A stretch of 64,000 bases of DNA from Microvirga sp. TS319. GTDB taxonomy: Bacteria; Pseudomonadota; Alphaproteobacteria; Rhizobiales; Beijerinckiaceae. The stretch spans positions 1,161,501 through 1,225,500 of the forward strand of contig NZ_JBGGGT010000001.1 in NCBI RefSeq assembly GCF_041276405.1, given 5' to 3'. Below the pieces are notes generated by a model, which worked only from the letters and a program-made list of their open reading frames with translations, was not told where the DNA came from and searched no databases. Position numbers and translations under genes: made by a program. Shown piece by piece: positions 54,902 through 63,966 of the stretch (positions are counted from its first letter, which is position 1; each line of letters starts with the position of its first letter).

Positions 54902-56647
54902 TCAGGAATTCCGTGGAGCCCGGTTCAAAATGATCCCTAAGATCTTTCCGTTCATGTAGGACCATGACGCGAGGGTATTCATGACCTGTGATTTGCGCGC
55001 CTCGGCGGAGTTCAACAGTATCAGAACACCATCCGACGAACTGAGCGATGGGAGGACATCCAGGCCGTTCTCCAAGGGTGGAGCATCGATAATTACATAG
55101 TCAAAGGCATTCCGAGCCGTATTGATGAGCTTTTCAAGATCCGGAGCATCTGGGTCCATCTTAGCCGTCGTGACGACAAGGCCCGGCTGACTTCTACAGG
55201 TTTTTGCATCGTCGGTCCGGTTAACGGCTCCGGCTGCAGCAGGCATGGCTTCTGTCGTGCCCGTTGGTGAGTGTGCTGAATCTGACCCGCTCAAAGGAGC
55301 GCCAATCAAGGATACCTTCTTGCCTAATCGGGAAAGATTGTACGCCAGTGCGGTTGCTATGCTTGTCACACCCTCCCCTTTTTTCAAGGATGTGACCGTG
55401 AGCACCCTTCTGTCGAGAGGCTTCGTCTCTGCCAGCACCGCTAGGGTCAGATGCGCCAATCCGCTTTGCATTTTTACCTGGCTGGACGCTGCCTTTTCTG
55501 AGAGCTGCTGCCCGTCGGCCCTATATAAGGAGAGAGGCTCAAGCTTCCCAACGTCCGGGATGATGCCCAAGCACGGAAGCTCAAGCGCTGAGAGAACATC
55601 ATCGGCCGAACGCAACCTGCGGAACAAGCGCTCCCGAATGAGACCTGCGATGAGCCCAAGCACTCCTCCGAGTGCGATTCCAGCTCCCAAGATCAGGATC
55701 GATTTCGGCTCACTCTTGTTCTGTGGCGGCGTTGCGCGCGTGATCACACGGGCACTCTGAGTAGGCGAAGACATCTGCTGCTCGACCGTGATATGACGAT
55801 CAAGGAACGCTTCGTAAAGTCTTCGATAGGATTGGGCCTGCGCTTCAAGATCCAGGAGCGTCGCACTCGATTGCCCACTGCGATTTTTGGCTTTGAAGTC
55901 CTGAAGAGCATCCTCGGCATTCTGCGCTTCTGCACGCAACGCCACGAGGCGCTCGTCGAGCCACTTGCTTGCCTTGTCGATTGCCTCAGTTCGCGCTCGG
56001 GCCTGATCTGCCAAGTACTCGTCCGCGATTGTGTTGGCTATTTCAGAAGCCTTGAGCCGATCCCGGGAGAGAACGTCAATCCCAAGGATGTTGGTTGCTC
56101 CCACTCGGCGGACGGTCAGCGCGCGCTGCAGCTTCTCGCTCGCTGCCTGAACCTCGTCCTGCACTGCATCACCATTCGCCTGACCCTGAGCGCCTGGATT
56201 GACGAAGCCGAGAAGCTGCTCCTTCAGCTTTCGCAACGATCGCAGCGCGGAACCGGACTCCTCCTGAGAGGCTCCGAACTCGGGATCATCGACCAAGTTC
56301 AGCCTTTTCACCACCTCTCGCAGCACGTTTCCGGATCTGCTCACCTCCACCTGACTTTCAATGGTGAGCGCGTCGAGCTGCCTGTCGGGACCGCTTGTGT
56401 TCGGAGAGGCCTCTATACGCGCAGGATCGATCATGACTTGCGCAGTTGCAAGGTAGCGAACCGGCCATAGGACCAGAGCGCAGATTGAGAGGAGAAGGCA
56501 AAGCACCAGACAGCTGGCGATAATCATCCACTGCCGTTTCAGAACAGTAAGGAGTTCACGAGCTCCAAACTGCGGTTGCGGTTTATCCCAGCCGGCAGGA
56601 ACTGCTTCATAGTCGCTTTCGATCGGCCACTTGACTCTATCAAGCAT
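54902..56647 (-). CDS. Wzc/ExoP-like chain-length protein with degenerate tyrosine-kinase domain
   Basis: A 581-residue inner-membrane protein. A Wzz domain spans helix 1 (about 42-62), a periplasmic coiled-coil region with VEVSRSGNVLREVVKRL, and helix 2 (about 315-335, ILILGAGIALGGVLGLIAGLI). The cytosolic ATPase-like part follows. Walker A, normally PGEGKT, reads KGEGVTS near residue 422, without the Lys; the A' Asp motif is replaced by IGAPLSG; Walker B DYVIIDAPP remains; and there is no C-terminal Tyr cluster. Autokinase activity should be lost. The start at 56647 gives a normal N-terminus; ATG 56761 is an alternative. Confidence 0.87.
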   Translation of the reverse strand: MLDRVKWPIESDYEAVPAGWDKPQPQFGARELLTVLKRQWMIIASCLVLCLLLSICALVLWPVRYLATAQVMIDPARIEASPNTSGPDRQLDALTIESQVEVSRSGNVLREVVKRLNLVDDPEFGASQEESGSALRSLRKLKEQLLGFVNPGAQGQANGDAVQDEVQAASEKLQRALTVRRVGATNILGIDVLSRDRLKASEIANTIADEYLADQARARTEAIDKASKWLDERLVALRAEAQNAEDALQDFKAKNRSGQSSATLLDLEAQAQSYRRLYEAFLDRHITVEQQMSSPTQSARVITRATPPQNKSEPKSILILGAGIALGGVLGLIAGLIRERLFRRLRSADDVLSALELPCLGIIPDVGKLEPLSLYRADGQQLSEKAASSQVKMQSGLAHLTLAVLAETKPLDRRVLTVTSLKKGEGVTSIATALAYNLSRLGKKVSLIGAPLSGSDSAHSPTGTTEAMPAAAGAVNRTDDAKTCRSQPGLVVTTAKMDPDAPDLEKLINTARNAFDYVIIDAPPLENGLDVLPSLSSSDGVLILLNSAEARKSQVMNTLASWSYMNGKILGIILNRAPRNS

Positions 56648-56959
56648 AGTTGAACTTAACCTCACTGATCGAGAGCCAATATTGCCGCTTTGGGTGATAC
56701 TTGTGTTTTGATCAGAATTTTTATTGCTTTTCAAACAGTCCAGACACGGCCAATTTTGCATCGTAAATCCAGAACGATCTGCAAATTCTTGTTCGCCTCA
56801 ACAAGTATCCTTGCAATGATGATAGAGTTGGGCCCTTTGGAACGCAACCTGGGTTGCGTCACATAAGTATAGTTTGTGCTACTCCCTCGGGATAACTCAT
56901 TCGGGTTTAGAAGCGATTGAACGATTACAAAATGCTTGGCCGGCGCCATGCGGGCGCTA

Positions 56960-57093
56960 GAGCATCGGAGGTGAACAGTGGACCCACTTTTGGGATTCAA
57001 TCCGATGCTCCACCCTTTCAATGGCGCATCGTTCGGCGCGGACCCGAAGGGCCACGGTCGTGAAAACCGGGTCCACTCTTCCGCACTATGCGC
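56960..57093. repeat. Intergenic palindromic repeat, copy 7
   Basis: TAGAGCATCGGAGG start, GTGGACCCACTTTTGGG, CCGATGCTCCACCC, GGCGCATCG, then GTGAAAACCGGGTCCAC and ATGCGCTAA. Nearly the same as copy 6 in its right half (GCGCGGACCCGAAGGGCCACG). Confidence 0.78.
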
Positions 57094-58067
57094 TAATGGG
57101 AGCGCCTCATATACCGAACCAGTGTCGATGATGGTCTAAGCATCCGGCCGCGCGCAAAAGACCTGCCCTTTCGGCGCGCCACCAGCGGGGTTGAGCCACA
57201 ACTCTCGCCGCTGCTCTTCTCGATAAGCCCGATACGATCCAAATCGATCCGGTCGCCGCTGCATGCTCCGTTCGTGGAGCACTTTGGCAGGATCAGCAGG
57301 GCCTTTTCAGAGCCCGAGCATGGCTTCTTGCACTGCGCAGGACGTATGCGTCCGAATGAGGCGTCGATCCGATCGAACCGTAAAGTGTCCGGTCCAATTG
57401 AAGGATTGCCATTCGCGCACGACCTGCCGGTGAAGTTGAACATGCGGAACCTGCACTCATTACCGAGCAGTTCTCACTGCGGTCCCAGGAACAGGCAGTC
57501 CCGGATCGACCGGAATAACGGATGCGAAGCCCAGCAGGCCAAGTCGTTGATTTTACTAGAAATTAGGAATTATACGCAAAAGTAGGAAGATATTGTTGCC
57601 TAAACTTCGCCTTATTTGATAATTAATCCCGATTTGCCAGTAAAACGGCAGATAAAAAATCAATCGTGAACATATAATGGGCAGACAATCTATGTTTATA
57701 TTCACATTATCCAAGCAATTTACGCTTGGTCACACGAGCGGCGAGCATCCTTTTCACAGCTCATCCATCTGCCGCTAATTTTTAATCAATACTTTCTCTC
57801 CGTTCATCCGAACGCTCACCCTCAATCTTGGAATTGCAGCGGCTCGCCGGACCGTTGTTTGGCTCTTCTGTTCCCGTGTTGTCCGCGTGCTCAGACGCCG
57901 AAAAACAGCGACCTAGCGGAGCAATAGCCGGAAACCAATTGGTCCTTTGACGGACCAAGCGGACGCCCGGCTGCCCTTGCAAGACCTACTCCCACCTTGG
58001 AGGCGCCTTCTGCGCTTCCTGAGCGTGTCTCCGCACGCACACAGTAACAAGAATCGGAAAAATACGT
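57094..58067. other. Long gap with AT-rich promoter region
   Basis: Nearly 1 kb between repeat copy 7 and the RTX-type gene. Two overlapping frames at 57093-57443 (minus) and 57274-57585 (plus) are open, but neither has a recognisable family or a good start. From 57590 to 57720 the sequence is markedly AT-rich. A short inverted repeat CCAAGC-N7-GCTTGG (57711-57729) lies about 340 bases before the gene and may be a regulatory site. Confidence 0.4.
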
Positions 58068-59372
58068 ATGGCAAACCAATTGTTTTCGACCGGCTTTGAA
58101 GGCTCGGTGTCCCTGGCCCCGATGCAGGTGAACAGCAACACCGAGGCGCTGCAGGGCCTGCAGAACGCCGGCAATGTCTGGGGTCGCGCCCCGACCATCC
58201 AGATGCTCTCGGGCGCCGGCAACTACAACAGCGTGTTCTCCAACGCCATCACCACCACCACCGGCCATGACGGCGCTCAGACCCGGGCCCTGCATCTCGA
58301 CGTCAACTCGCGTCCGGCCGACTTCACCCAGTCGCCGCTGCTGTTCCAGCCCACCTCCGAGCCTGGCGACTTCTATATGAGCGCCTGGATGAAGCTGCCC
58401 GCCAATCTCTGGTCCACGCTCGGCGCCGGCGGCTGGACGGCGCCCCTGCCCGAATGGAAGTCCGATGGCGACTTCCGCGTGGTCAACACCATCCAGGCGT
58501 TGGGCAACGGTCAGCTCGCCTGGAACATGAAGTGGGACACCAACGCCAACGGCAACGTGCCGCTGCAGACCTTCTGGGAGGGCACCAACACCAGCGTGGC
58601 GGTGCCGCAGGGCGAGTGGTTCAAGGTCGAGATGTTCACCCACCGCGACAACACCGATGGCCGCGTCTGGCTGAAGGTCAACGGCCAGACCGTGTTCGAC
58701 CATACCGGCGACAACATCGGCGTCAACAACGCTCCGATCAACCGCATCTTCATGGGCAACCCTTACTCCAACAAGCCAATCGATGTCTGGCTCGATGACG
58801 TCCAGATCTGGGACGGCGTCCCCTCCGGAAACACAGGCACCCCGACGCCCACGCCGACCCCCACGCCGACCCCGACTCCCACTCCTACGCCGACGCCTAC
58901 TCCGACCCCCACACCTACACCGACGACCGGCAAGACGATCAACGGTACGGCTCGAAACGACTCGCTCATCGGCACCGCCGGCAACGATGTCATCAAGGGT
59001 AATGCCGGCAACGACGCCCTTTACGGCCGCGATGGCAACGACACTCTGACCGGCGGCAGCGGGCGCGACACTTTCGTGTTCGACAGCAAAACGGTCAAAG
59101 CGGGCGGGATCGACACGATCACGGACTTCACCCCGGGTCAGGACATCATCGATCTCGGCTTCGCATTCTCGTCATTGACGAGCGGCACGCTGAAGGCCAG
59201 CGAGTTCCGGATCGGCACGAAGGCGCTGGATCGCGACGACCACATTATCTACAATAAGACAACGGGCGCGCTGTACTACGATTCCGACGGAAGCGGATCG
59301 GCCGCGCAAATCCAGTTTGCGAAGCTCGCCCCTAACCTCAATCTCGCCCACAACGACTTCTTCGTCTACTGA
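58068..59372 (+). CDS. RTX-type secreted protein with polysaccharide-lyase-like lectin domain and (Thr-Pro)14 linker
   Basis: A 434-residue protein without a Sec signal. Residues 1 to about 250 look like a concanavalin/LamG-type beta-sandwich of the polysaccharide-lyase group (GDFYMSAWMKLPANLW, GEWFKVEMFTHRDNTDGRVWLKVNGQ, PIDVWLDDVQIWDG). Fourteen Thr-Pro dipeptides follow (58839-58922). RTX calcium-binding repeats come next (TAGNDVIKGNAGNDALYGRDGNDTLTGGSGRD), then the closing domain ending in NDFFVY, a usual type I secretion end. It should be exported by a type I system and bind or cut polysaccharide outside the cell. No transporter gene for it is in the window. Confidence 0.85.
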   Translation: MANQLFSTGFEGSVSLAPMQVNSNTEALQGLQNAGNVWGRAPTIQMLSGAGNYNSVFSNAITTTTGHDGAQTRALHLDVNSRPADFTQSPLLFQPTSEPGDFYMSAWMKLPANLWSTLGAGGWTAPLPEWKSDGDFRVVNTIQALGNGQLAWNMKWDTNANGNVPLQTFWEGTNTSVAVPQGEWFKVEMFTHRDNTDGRVWLKVNGQTVFDHTGDNIGVNNAPINRIFMGNPYSNKPIDVWLDDVQIWDGVPSGNTGTPTPTPTPTPTPTPTPTPTPTPTPTPTPTTGKTINGTARNDSLIGTAGNDVIKGNAGNDALYGRDGNDTLTGGSGRDTFVFDSKTVKAGGIDTITDFTPGQDIIDLGFAFSSLTSGTLKASEFRIGTKALDRDDHIIYNKTTGALYYDSDGSGSAAQIQFAKLAPNLNLAHNDFFVY

Positions 59373-59482
59373 GGGCATTCAGGGCGGGAACTTGCTGAGG
59401 TCAGGCGAAATGGGTCCGCGGAGTGGCGTATCCGGACTCTCGCCGGGCCTCTGCGGGCCCCGCCTTCCCCATTCACGAATTC

Positions 59483-59515
59483 TGCCGGCGCGGAGAAGAA
59501 TTCATCGCGCCGGCA
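59483..59515. terminator. 10-bp stem-loop between convergent genes
   Basis: TGCCGGCGCG and CGCGCCGGCA form a perfect 10-bp stem around a 13-base loop, in the 220-base gap where the RTX-type gene and the minus-strand glycosyltransferase converge. It is likely a bidirectional terminator, although T runs are absent. Confidence 0.55.
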
Positions 59516-59592
59516 CAAAGCATCGCGTCTCGCGGACATATCCCCTACTTCCGCCCCAAGAGCCGCAAGCGACGACCTGAAGAACCCGTGGC

Positions 59593-60792
59593 CTACATGC
59601 GGCTGAACTGGCGAGCGCTCAAGGCTGAACCGGCGACGCGGCGGACGAGGGAGGCATAGCTCCCACCGATCGCAGTCCAACCCAGTTGTCGAAGCAGGGC
59701 ACCGCGTGCTGCGCGGGCTTCCCGCTCCCAGTCCTCCAGAGGTCGCTTCTGGAAGAGCTGCAGTGCATCTGCAATTGCGTCGACGGACGGGTCGTCCTGG
59801 ATCCTGACCCCTGCAATTCCCATCTCGAACAGATCCGCTAAACCGCCGGCTTCGCTTGCGATGACCGGCCGCGCGCTCAGGCCTGCAAGGACAGCGACAC
59901 CGCTTTGCGAATTGAAATCTCGATAGGGAAGCAGGACGGCATCGACCTCTGCGATGATCGATGAAATCTCCTCTTCCGGAACGAAACGCACATCGACTTC
60001 AGTGCCCGTCGGATCGCATTTCGCCAGCTCCAGACATTCGGCCGTGTAGGCCGCGGGACCGCTTGATCCAACAACCAGGAGCTGTAGTTGTCCGCCTCCG
60101 CGGCGATATTGCTGAACGGCAAGAATCGATTCCTTGACGAGCTTATTCGGCCGTATGAAGCCGAACACGAGAATTTTTCCATTCCTTGGCAGCGGACTGG
60201 GCGCGCCCAAATCATAGGCACCATGTGGGATGACCGTCACGCGCCCAGGAGCCAGGCGATATTCTTTGAGCAAAACGTTCCGTGACGCGTTCGACAAACA
60301 CACGATATGAGTCGCCAGTGAAAAATCGAGCTTATAGGCCAATCGCTCCAGGAACCGCGCCCAACTTGGGAGCACCCACATATGTGGCATTGGATCATGC
60401 ACCACAAGGACAAGGCGCTGGCCCCACAAGCGTACCAAGAGAGAGACGGGCAGCTCGAAGCCAGCATGCCCAACGAAGTTGAAGAGATAAACCTGCTCCT
60501 TCCCTCGAGCTCTCCAGAGTTCCCGAATATTCGCAGCGAGACGCTTGAGCGTAGCCATTCGCCTCTTGAACAAGCTCGCATCAGCTGACTCGACCCGCGG
60601 CGTCTGCCGTCTGTCGATCCCTTTGCCGATAGCCTCCTTCGAGGGTGGGAGCATTGGAGGCGCGATGAGGGTCACCCGGAGACCTGCTTTCGCGATAGAA
60701 CTCGCAAGTTCGTGCGTGAACCACCCGCTTCCGCCTCTCCAAGAATTCGACAGAATGCATACCTCGGTCCCTCCAGGGCTGCCTGTTTCCAT
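59593..60792 (-). CDS. Glycosyltransferase family 4
   Basis: A 399-residue GT-B glycosyltransferase. Near the N-terminus SNSWRGGSGWFTHELASSIAKAGLRVTLIAPP is the acceptor-side Rossmann start; LVLVVHDPMPHMWVLPSW and ATHIVCLSNASRNVL follow; the donor side has ILVFGFIRPNKLVKESILAVQQY and LPYRDFNSQSGVAVLAGLSARPVIASEAGGL. It presumably adds a sugar to the growing repeat unit. I use the ATG at 60792 (METGSPGGTEVCIL); the frame is open for 49 more codons without family features. Confidence 0.85.
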   Translation of the reverse strand: METGSPGGTEVCILSNSWRGGSGWFTHELASSIAKAGLRVTLIAPPMLPPSKEAIGKGIDRRQTPRVESADASLFKRRMATLKRLAANIRELWRARGKEQVYLFNFVGHAGFELPVSLLVRLWGQRLVLVVHDPMPHMWVLPSWARFLERLAYKLDFSLATHIVCLSNASRNVLLKEYRLAPGRVTVIPHGAYDLGAPSPLPRNGKILVFGFIRPNKLVKESILAVQQYRRGGGQLQLLVVGSSGPAAYTAECLELAKCDPTGTEVDVRFVPEEEISSIIAEVDAVLLPYRDFNSQSGVAVLAGLSARPVIASEAGGLADLFEMGIAGVRIQDDPSVDAIADALQLFQKRPLEDWEREARAARGALLRQLGWTAIGGSYASLVRRVAGSALSARQFSRM

Positions 60793-61406
60793 CCTCGGTC
60801 TATCCTCGACGCTGTTCTTCTTGGAGATTGCGGTGGTCAGCCTATGATTTCGGAAAGGGTAAAGCGTTCGCATGGCAGCGATCAAAACTCCAAGATGCTG
60901 TCGAGAGTCTGTCGCGCCAGCCGATGAATGATCCGTCAAAAGCCTCCCGCATCAAACTACCCATTAGGTATGAAATACGAAAGTTTATCACAGACACAGC
61001 ACAATCTTCCTGCACGCGGAGCCAAGAACGATTCTGCTTCTGGCGTTCTGAACAAAAAGCCTTTTTGTTCCCCAGGTCTGCATGTCGCGGAGACGAAATC
61101 GAAAGGGCTGGCGACGATGCGGCGTGGCAGCGATCCTGTTCAACGGCCGATACATCATGTCGACGGTCATCCTGCGGATCGTGCCTAGAGCATCGGACGC
61201 ACATTTGGGTCCGATGCTCCCTTCTTAGATCAGCGCATCGTCGCGATCGGAACCGAAGGGCCACGTCCATGAAAACCGGGTCCGCTTCATCGCATGATGC
61301 GCTCGGCGATCGCAATCTCTGGTCAGCAGGCGCGATTCCAGGTCTCACCTCGAAACGCCGCCGCCATGCTCCATTCGGCCGAAACGGTAAAAGCCAGTTC
61401 TCGAAG
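60793..61406. other. Gap between glycosyltransferase and flippase genes
   Basis: About 610 bases. Apart from repeat copy 8 (61188-61302) I see no supported gene; open frames on both strands here mostly run through the repeat or have no ribosome site. Confidence 0.4.
61188..61302. repeat. Intergenic palindromic repeat, copy 8
   Basis: GAGCATCGGACGCACATTTGG, TCCGATGCTCCC, a short spacer TTCTTAGATC, AGCGCATCG, then ATGAAAACCGGGTCCGC and GATGCGCTC. The spacer is nearly the same as in copy 3 (TTCTTAGAAT). Confidence 0.78.
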
Positions 61407-62951
61407 CTATTTTGCAAGGAGACCAACCATATTTCCGACCTTGACGGTATTCCTTGGCGAAAAACCATCGATGAGTTGGTGCTCCTGACGGCGGAACGGC
61501 CTTGACAGAAGGAGTGTCAGCATGAATGTCACGCCGGCCAATAAACTCAGGCAAATCCTTCCGAATTCATCAAGGCCGAACCGCCAAATGAGTGCCTCCG
61601 TCGCAAGAATTAGGATGATGGCAGGTGCAATTACCACGTTGAGGCGGGCGACATCAAAGATCTTTGCAGCCCCGCGCGCTCTCAATGCATAGATCATTAT
61701 CGCAAGCTTCGCGGCTGTATCGGCGCAGGGCCAGATCAACAGTGCTGCCGGACCCAGGGACGAGCTGGTGAGATATACAAGCACAAGGGAGAGCAAACTG
61801 ATTGGCAGCATCGCGACGAAAGTCACATGGACCTGGAGAATGCTGCCCAATATCTCCGCCGCCCTGAAATAGCTCGTTCCAAGCGACTGCACCAGCAGGA
61901 TGGGCAGAATGAACCCATAAGGAGCGAAATCCGGCTTTCCCAATGTGGTTATGAGCAAGGGCCCAAGAGGAGCAGCAACCACGATGGCGCCCATGACGAT
62001 GATGGTCTCCAACTTGATCAAAACGCTCAGGGTCGTCTCCGCCGCCGGCCGATCCCCATTGACGATGATTTTCCCAACGAGGAGAGGCTCGACGATAGGA
62101 GATAGCAGATGGACCGGAAGCCCGCGCAACGCCGAGGATGCCAAGGCCTGCACGAACGATATTGCAGCGAGTGGGGCCGGAGGCAGACCAGTAGCGCTCA
62201 CCAAGCGCACGGAGAACGGGCTGGCGGCGAGCCACGACAAAGCCGATATATATATGCTGATCGAGAACTTGAGCTGCTGACCAAAGGACGGGATCAGACT
62301 GCGGTCAGCTGGGTTGAAGTCCGCCCTGACAGAATTCTTGTTCTTGATGAACAGGATCAGGATAACGATAAAAATTTGTGCGGCTGAGGTGCTCCCCCAG
62401 ACAAACATGACGTCGTCCGGATGGAGCCGGCCAAATCCCGCAATGAACAAACATATACAGGATCTGGATGCTACTTCGAGAAATGCGGTGACAGCCCAAG
62501 CACGATAGGCTTTCAGAGCTTGCGCGAGAGCCTCGATATCCAGCTGGAAGGACAGGATAAGGATCCAGATGATCAGTATGCGCTGATCGGGTGAATGCCC
62601 GCTCCACAGCGTCGGAATGTCGAGCACTCCAAGCTGCAACATAGAACCAATGATGATCCCCAGGCCGATCGCCTTGAGGAAAAGGTAGAAGGCAAGCGTG
62701 CGAACCAAGTCGGGACCCGCACCATAGGCAATGACAAGAGGAAGGAAGCGGGACAGAGAGCGCGCAATCCCCAGGCCCGAAAGAGTTCCGACTACAACAG
62801 AAATGGCTAATGCGACTGAATACGAAGCGTATTCGCCCGTCATCATCGCCTTGGCCACAAGGATCTGGAATCCAATGCCTAGAAAGAGGCTCCCCAATCG
62901 CGTTACGGCAGCCAACGCGACTCCACCTGACCGGCCGGATGTCGAGCTCAT
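61407..62951 (-). CDS. Polysaccharide flippase (Wzx/ExoT-like, MATE/MOP superfamily)
   Basis: A 514-residue inner-membrane protein with about twelve to fourteen hydrophobic helices. The opening ALAAVTRLGSLFLGIGFQILVAKAMMTGEYASYSVALAI and the middle FSISIYISALSWLAASPFSVRLVSA fit polysaccharide-biosynthesis flippases. It should flip the lipid-linked repeat unit to the periplasmic face for the Wzy-like polymerase. ATG 62951 is preferred over 62969. Its downstream end faces repeat copy 8. Confidence 0.85.
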   Translation of the reverse strand: MSSTSGRSGGVALAAVTRLGSLFLGIGFQILVAKAMMTGEYASYSVALAISVVVGTLSGLGIARSLSRFLPLVIAYGAGPDLVRTLAFYLFLKAIGLGIIIGSMLQLGVLDIPTLWSGHSPDQRILIIWILILSFQLDIEALAQALKAYRAWAVTAFLEVASRSCICLFIAGFGRLHPDDVMFVWGSTSAAQIFIVILILFIKNKNSVRADFNPADRSLIPSFGQQLKFSISIYISALSWLAASPFSVRLVSATGLPPAPLAAISFVQALASSALRGLPVHLLSPIVEPLLVGKIIVNGDRPAAETTLSVLIKLETIIVMGAIVVAAPLGPLLITTLGKPDFAPYGFILPILLVQSLGTSYFRAAEILGSILQVHVTFVAMLPISLLSLVLVYLTSSSLGPAALLIWPCADTAAKLAIMIYALRARGAAKIFDVARLNVVIAPAIILILATEALIWRFGLDEFGRICLSLLAGVTFMLTLLLSRPFRRQEHQLIDGFSPRNTVKVGNMVGLLAK

Positions 62952-63294
62952 GCCATGTCCCCGGATCACGAGATACCTATCCTGCTGACGTCAACCCGGA
63001 AGACCGCGAAACCCACATTGTGGAAACCTACGGCGACGAAGCCGAGCTGGATCTTCATGAAGCGGGCGAGCCTGCACCACGTGTGTGATTCACGCCTCAT
63101 GTATGAACTTCCCGAATCCCGAGAAAGCATGCGAACAATCGACCTACGTGGTGCAACGTTTCTTGTATGCTACCCTCATGCGAACAGGGTAGAAATAGCC
63201 TATCCGTATATCTCAAGGGTTGCTCCGGAATTTCAGGGGGTAGACGACGAGCTACTACCAGAGATCGGGTCTCTCCGGGCACTTGGGAGTTCCC
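62952..63294. other. Gap between flippase and priming transferase genes
   Basis: About 340 bases. Open frames exist on both strands, but none has a credible start or family. The flippase promoter is probably here. Confidence 0.35.
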
Positions 63295-63966
63295 TCAGAA
63301 TGCTTCATGCCTCCTCAATATCTGAATCGCCGTCATGACGATGATCTTCAAGTCGAGCATCACCGTCCAATGTTTTACATACCAAAGATCCAGCTCGACG
63401 CGGCGTTTCATCTGACCGAGTTCGGGAGTCTCGCCCCGAGCGCCGTTGACCTGAGCCCAGCCCGTTATGCCAGGCTTCACTAGCTGCCGGGCAGTGTAAT
63501 CCCCAATCAGTTGCGAGTAATAATTGTCATGCGCAAGTGCGTGGGGACGAGGCCCGACGAGAGACATTTCACCCCGAAGTACATTCACGAGTTGAGGGAG
63601 TTCATCGATGCTGGAGCTCCGGAGCCAGCGGCCCGTTCTTGTGACGCGGCTGTCTCCACGCGTTGCCTGCTGTACCACGTCCCCATCCTCGAGAACGGAC
63701 ATCGTCCGGAATTTGATGATTCTGAAAGGTTTTCCATGTAACCCTCGCCGCGTCTGCCAGAAGAACACCGGCCCCGGTGTGTCGATCTTGACCATAAGAG
63801 CAACAGTAAGGAAGAGCGGGAGGAGAAGCAGCAGCGCACATGTCGAAACGATGAGATCGATCACCCTCTTTGCTACCGAGGCATAACTGCGCCATCCGAC
63901 GGAACTGCGCGGCCTATGGGGTGCAGGATCGCCATGAAGGAGGAGTTGCTTAGCAGGTGCATTCAT
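63295..63966 (-). CDS. Undecaprenyl-phosphate sugar transferase (ExoY-like)
   Basis: A 223-residue priming glycosyl-1-phosphate transferase, nearly the length of ExoY. One hydrophobic N-terminal segment (RVIDLIVSTCALLLLLPLFL) is followed by the bacterial sugar-transferase domain: VKIDTPGPVFFWQTRRG, FRIIKFRTMS, DELPQLVNVLRGEMSLVGPRP and VKPGITGWAQVNGARGE. It transfers a sugar phosphate onto undecaprenyl phosphate, the first committed step of the repeat unit. It is probably the upstream end of the minus-strand part of the locus. Confidence 0.92.
   Translation of the reverse strand: MNAPAKQLLLHGDPAPHRPRSSVGWRSYASVAKRVIDLIVSTCALLLLLPLFLTVALMVKIDTPGPVFFWQTRRGLHGKPFRIIKFRTMSVLEDGDVVQQATRGDSRVTRTGRWLRSSSIDELPQLVNVLRGEMSLVGPRPHALAHDNYYSQLIGDYTARQLVKPGITGWAQVNGARGETPELGQMKRRVELDLWYVKHWTVMLDLKIIVMTAIQILRRHEAF

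Noticed and set aside
57093..57585. Two overlapping open frames in the gap before the RTX-type gene
   Set aside because: One runs into a repeat copy, neither has a ribosome site or recognisable domain, and the composition is not protein-like.
58839..58922. Short tandem repeat as a possible CRISPR or satellite
   Set aside because: It is in frame within a gene and encodes a Thr-Pro linker; there are no spacers.
8475..61302. Scattered repeats as insertion sequences
   Set aside because: They are only 100-150 bases long, encode nothing and have no transposase; they fit palindromic intergenic elements better.
62955..63338. 127-codon frame between flippase and priming transferase genes
   Set aside because: It overlaps the transferase C-terminus on the other strand and has no domain or good start.
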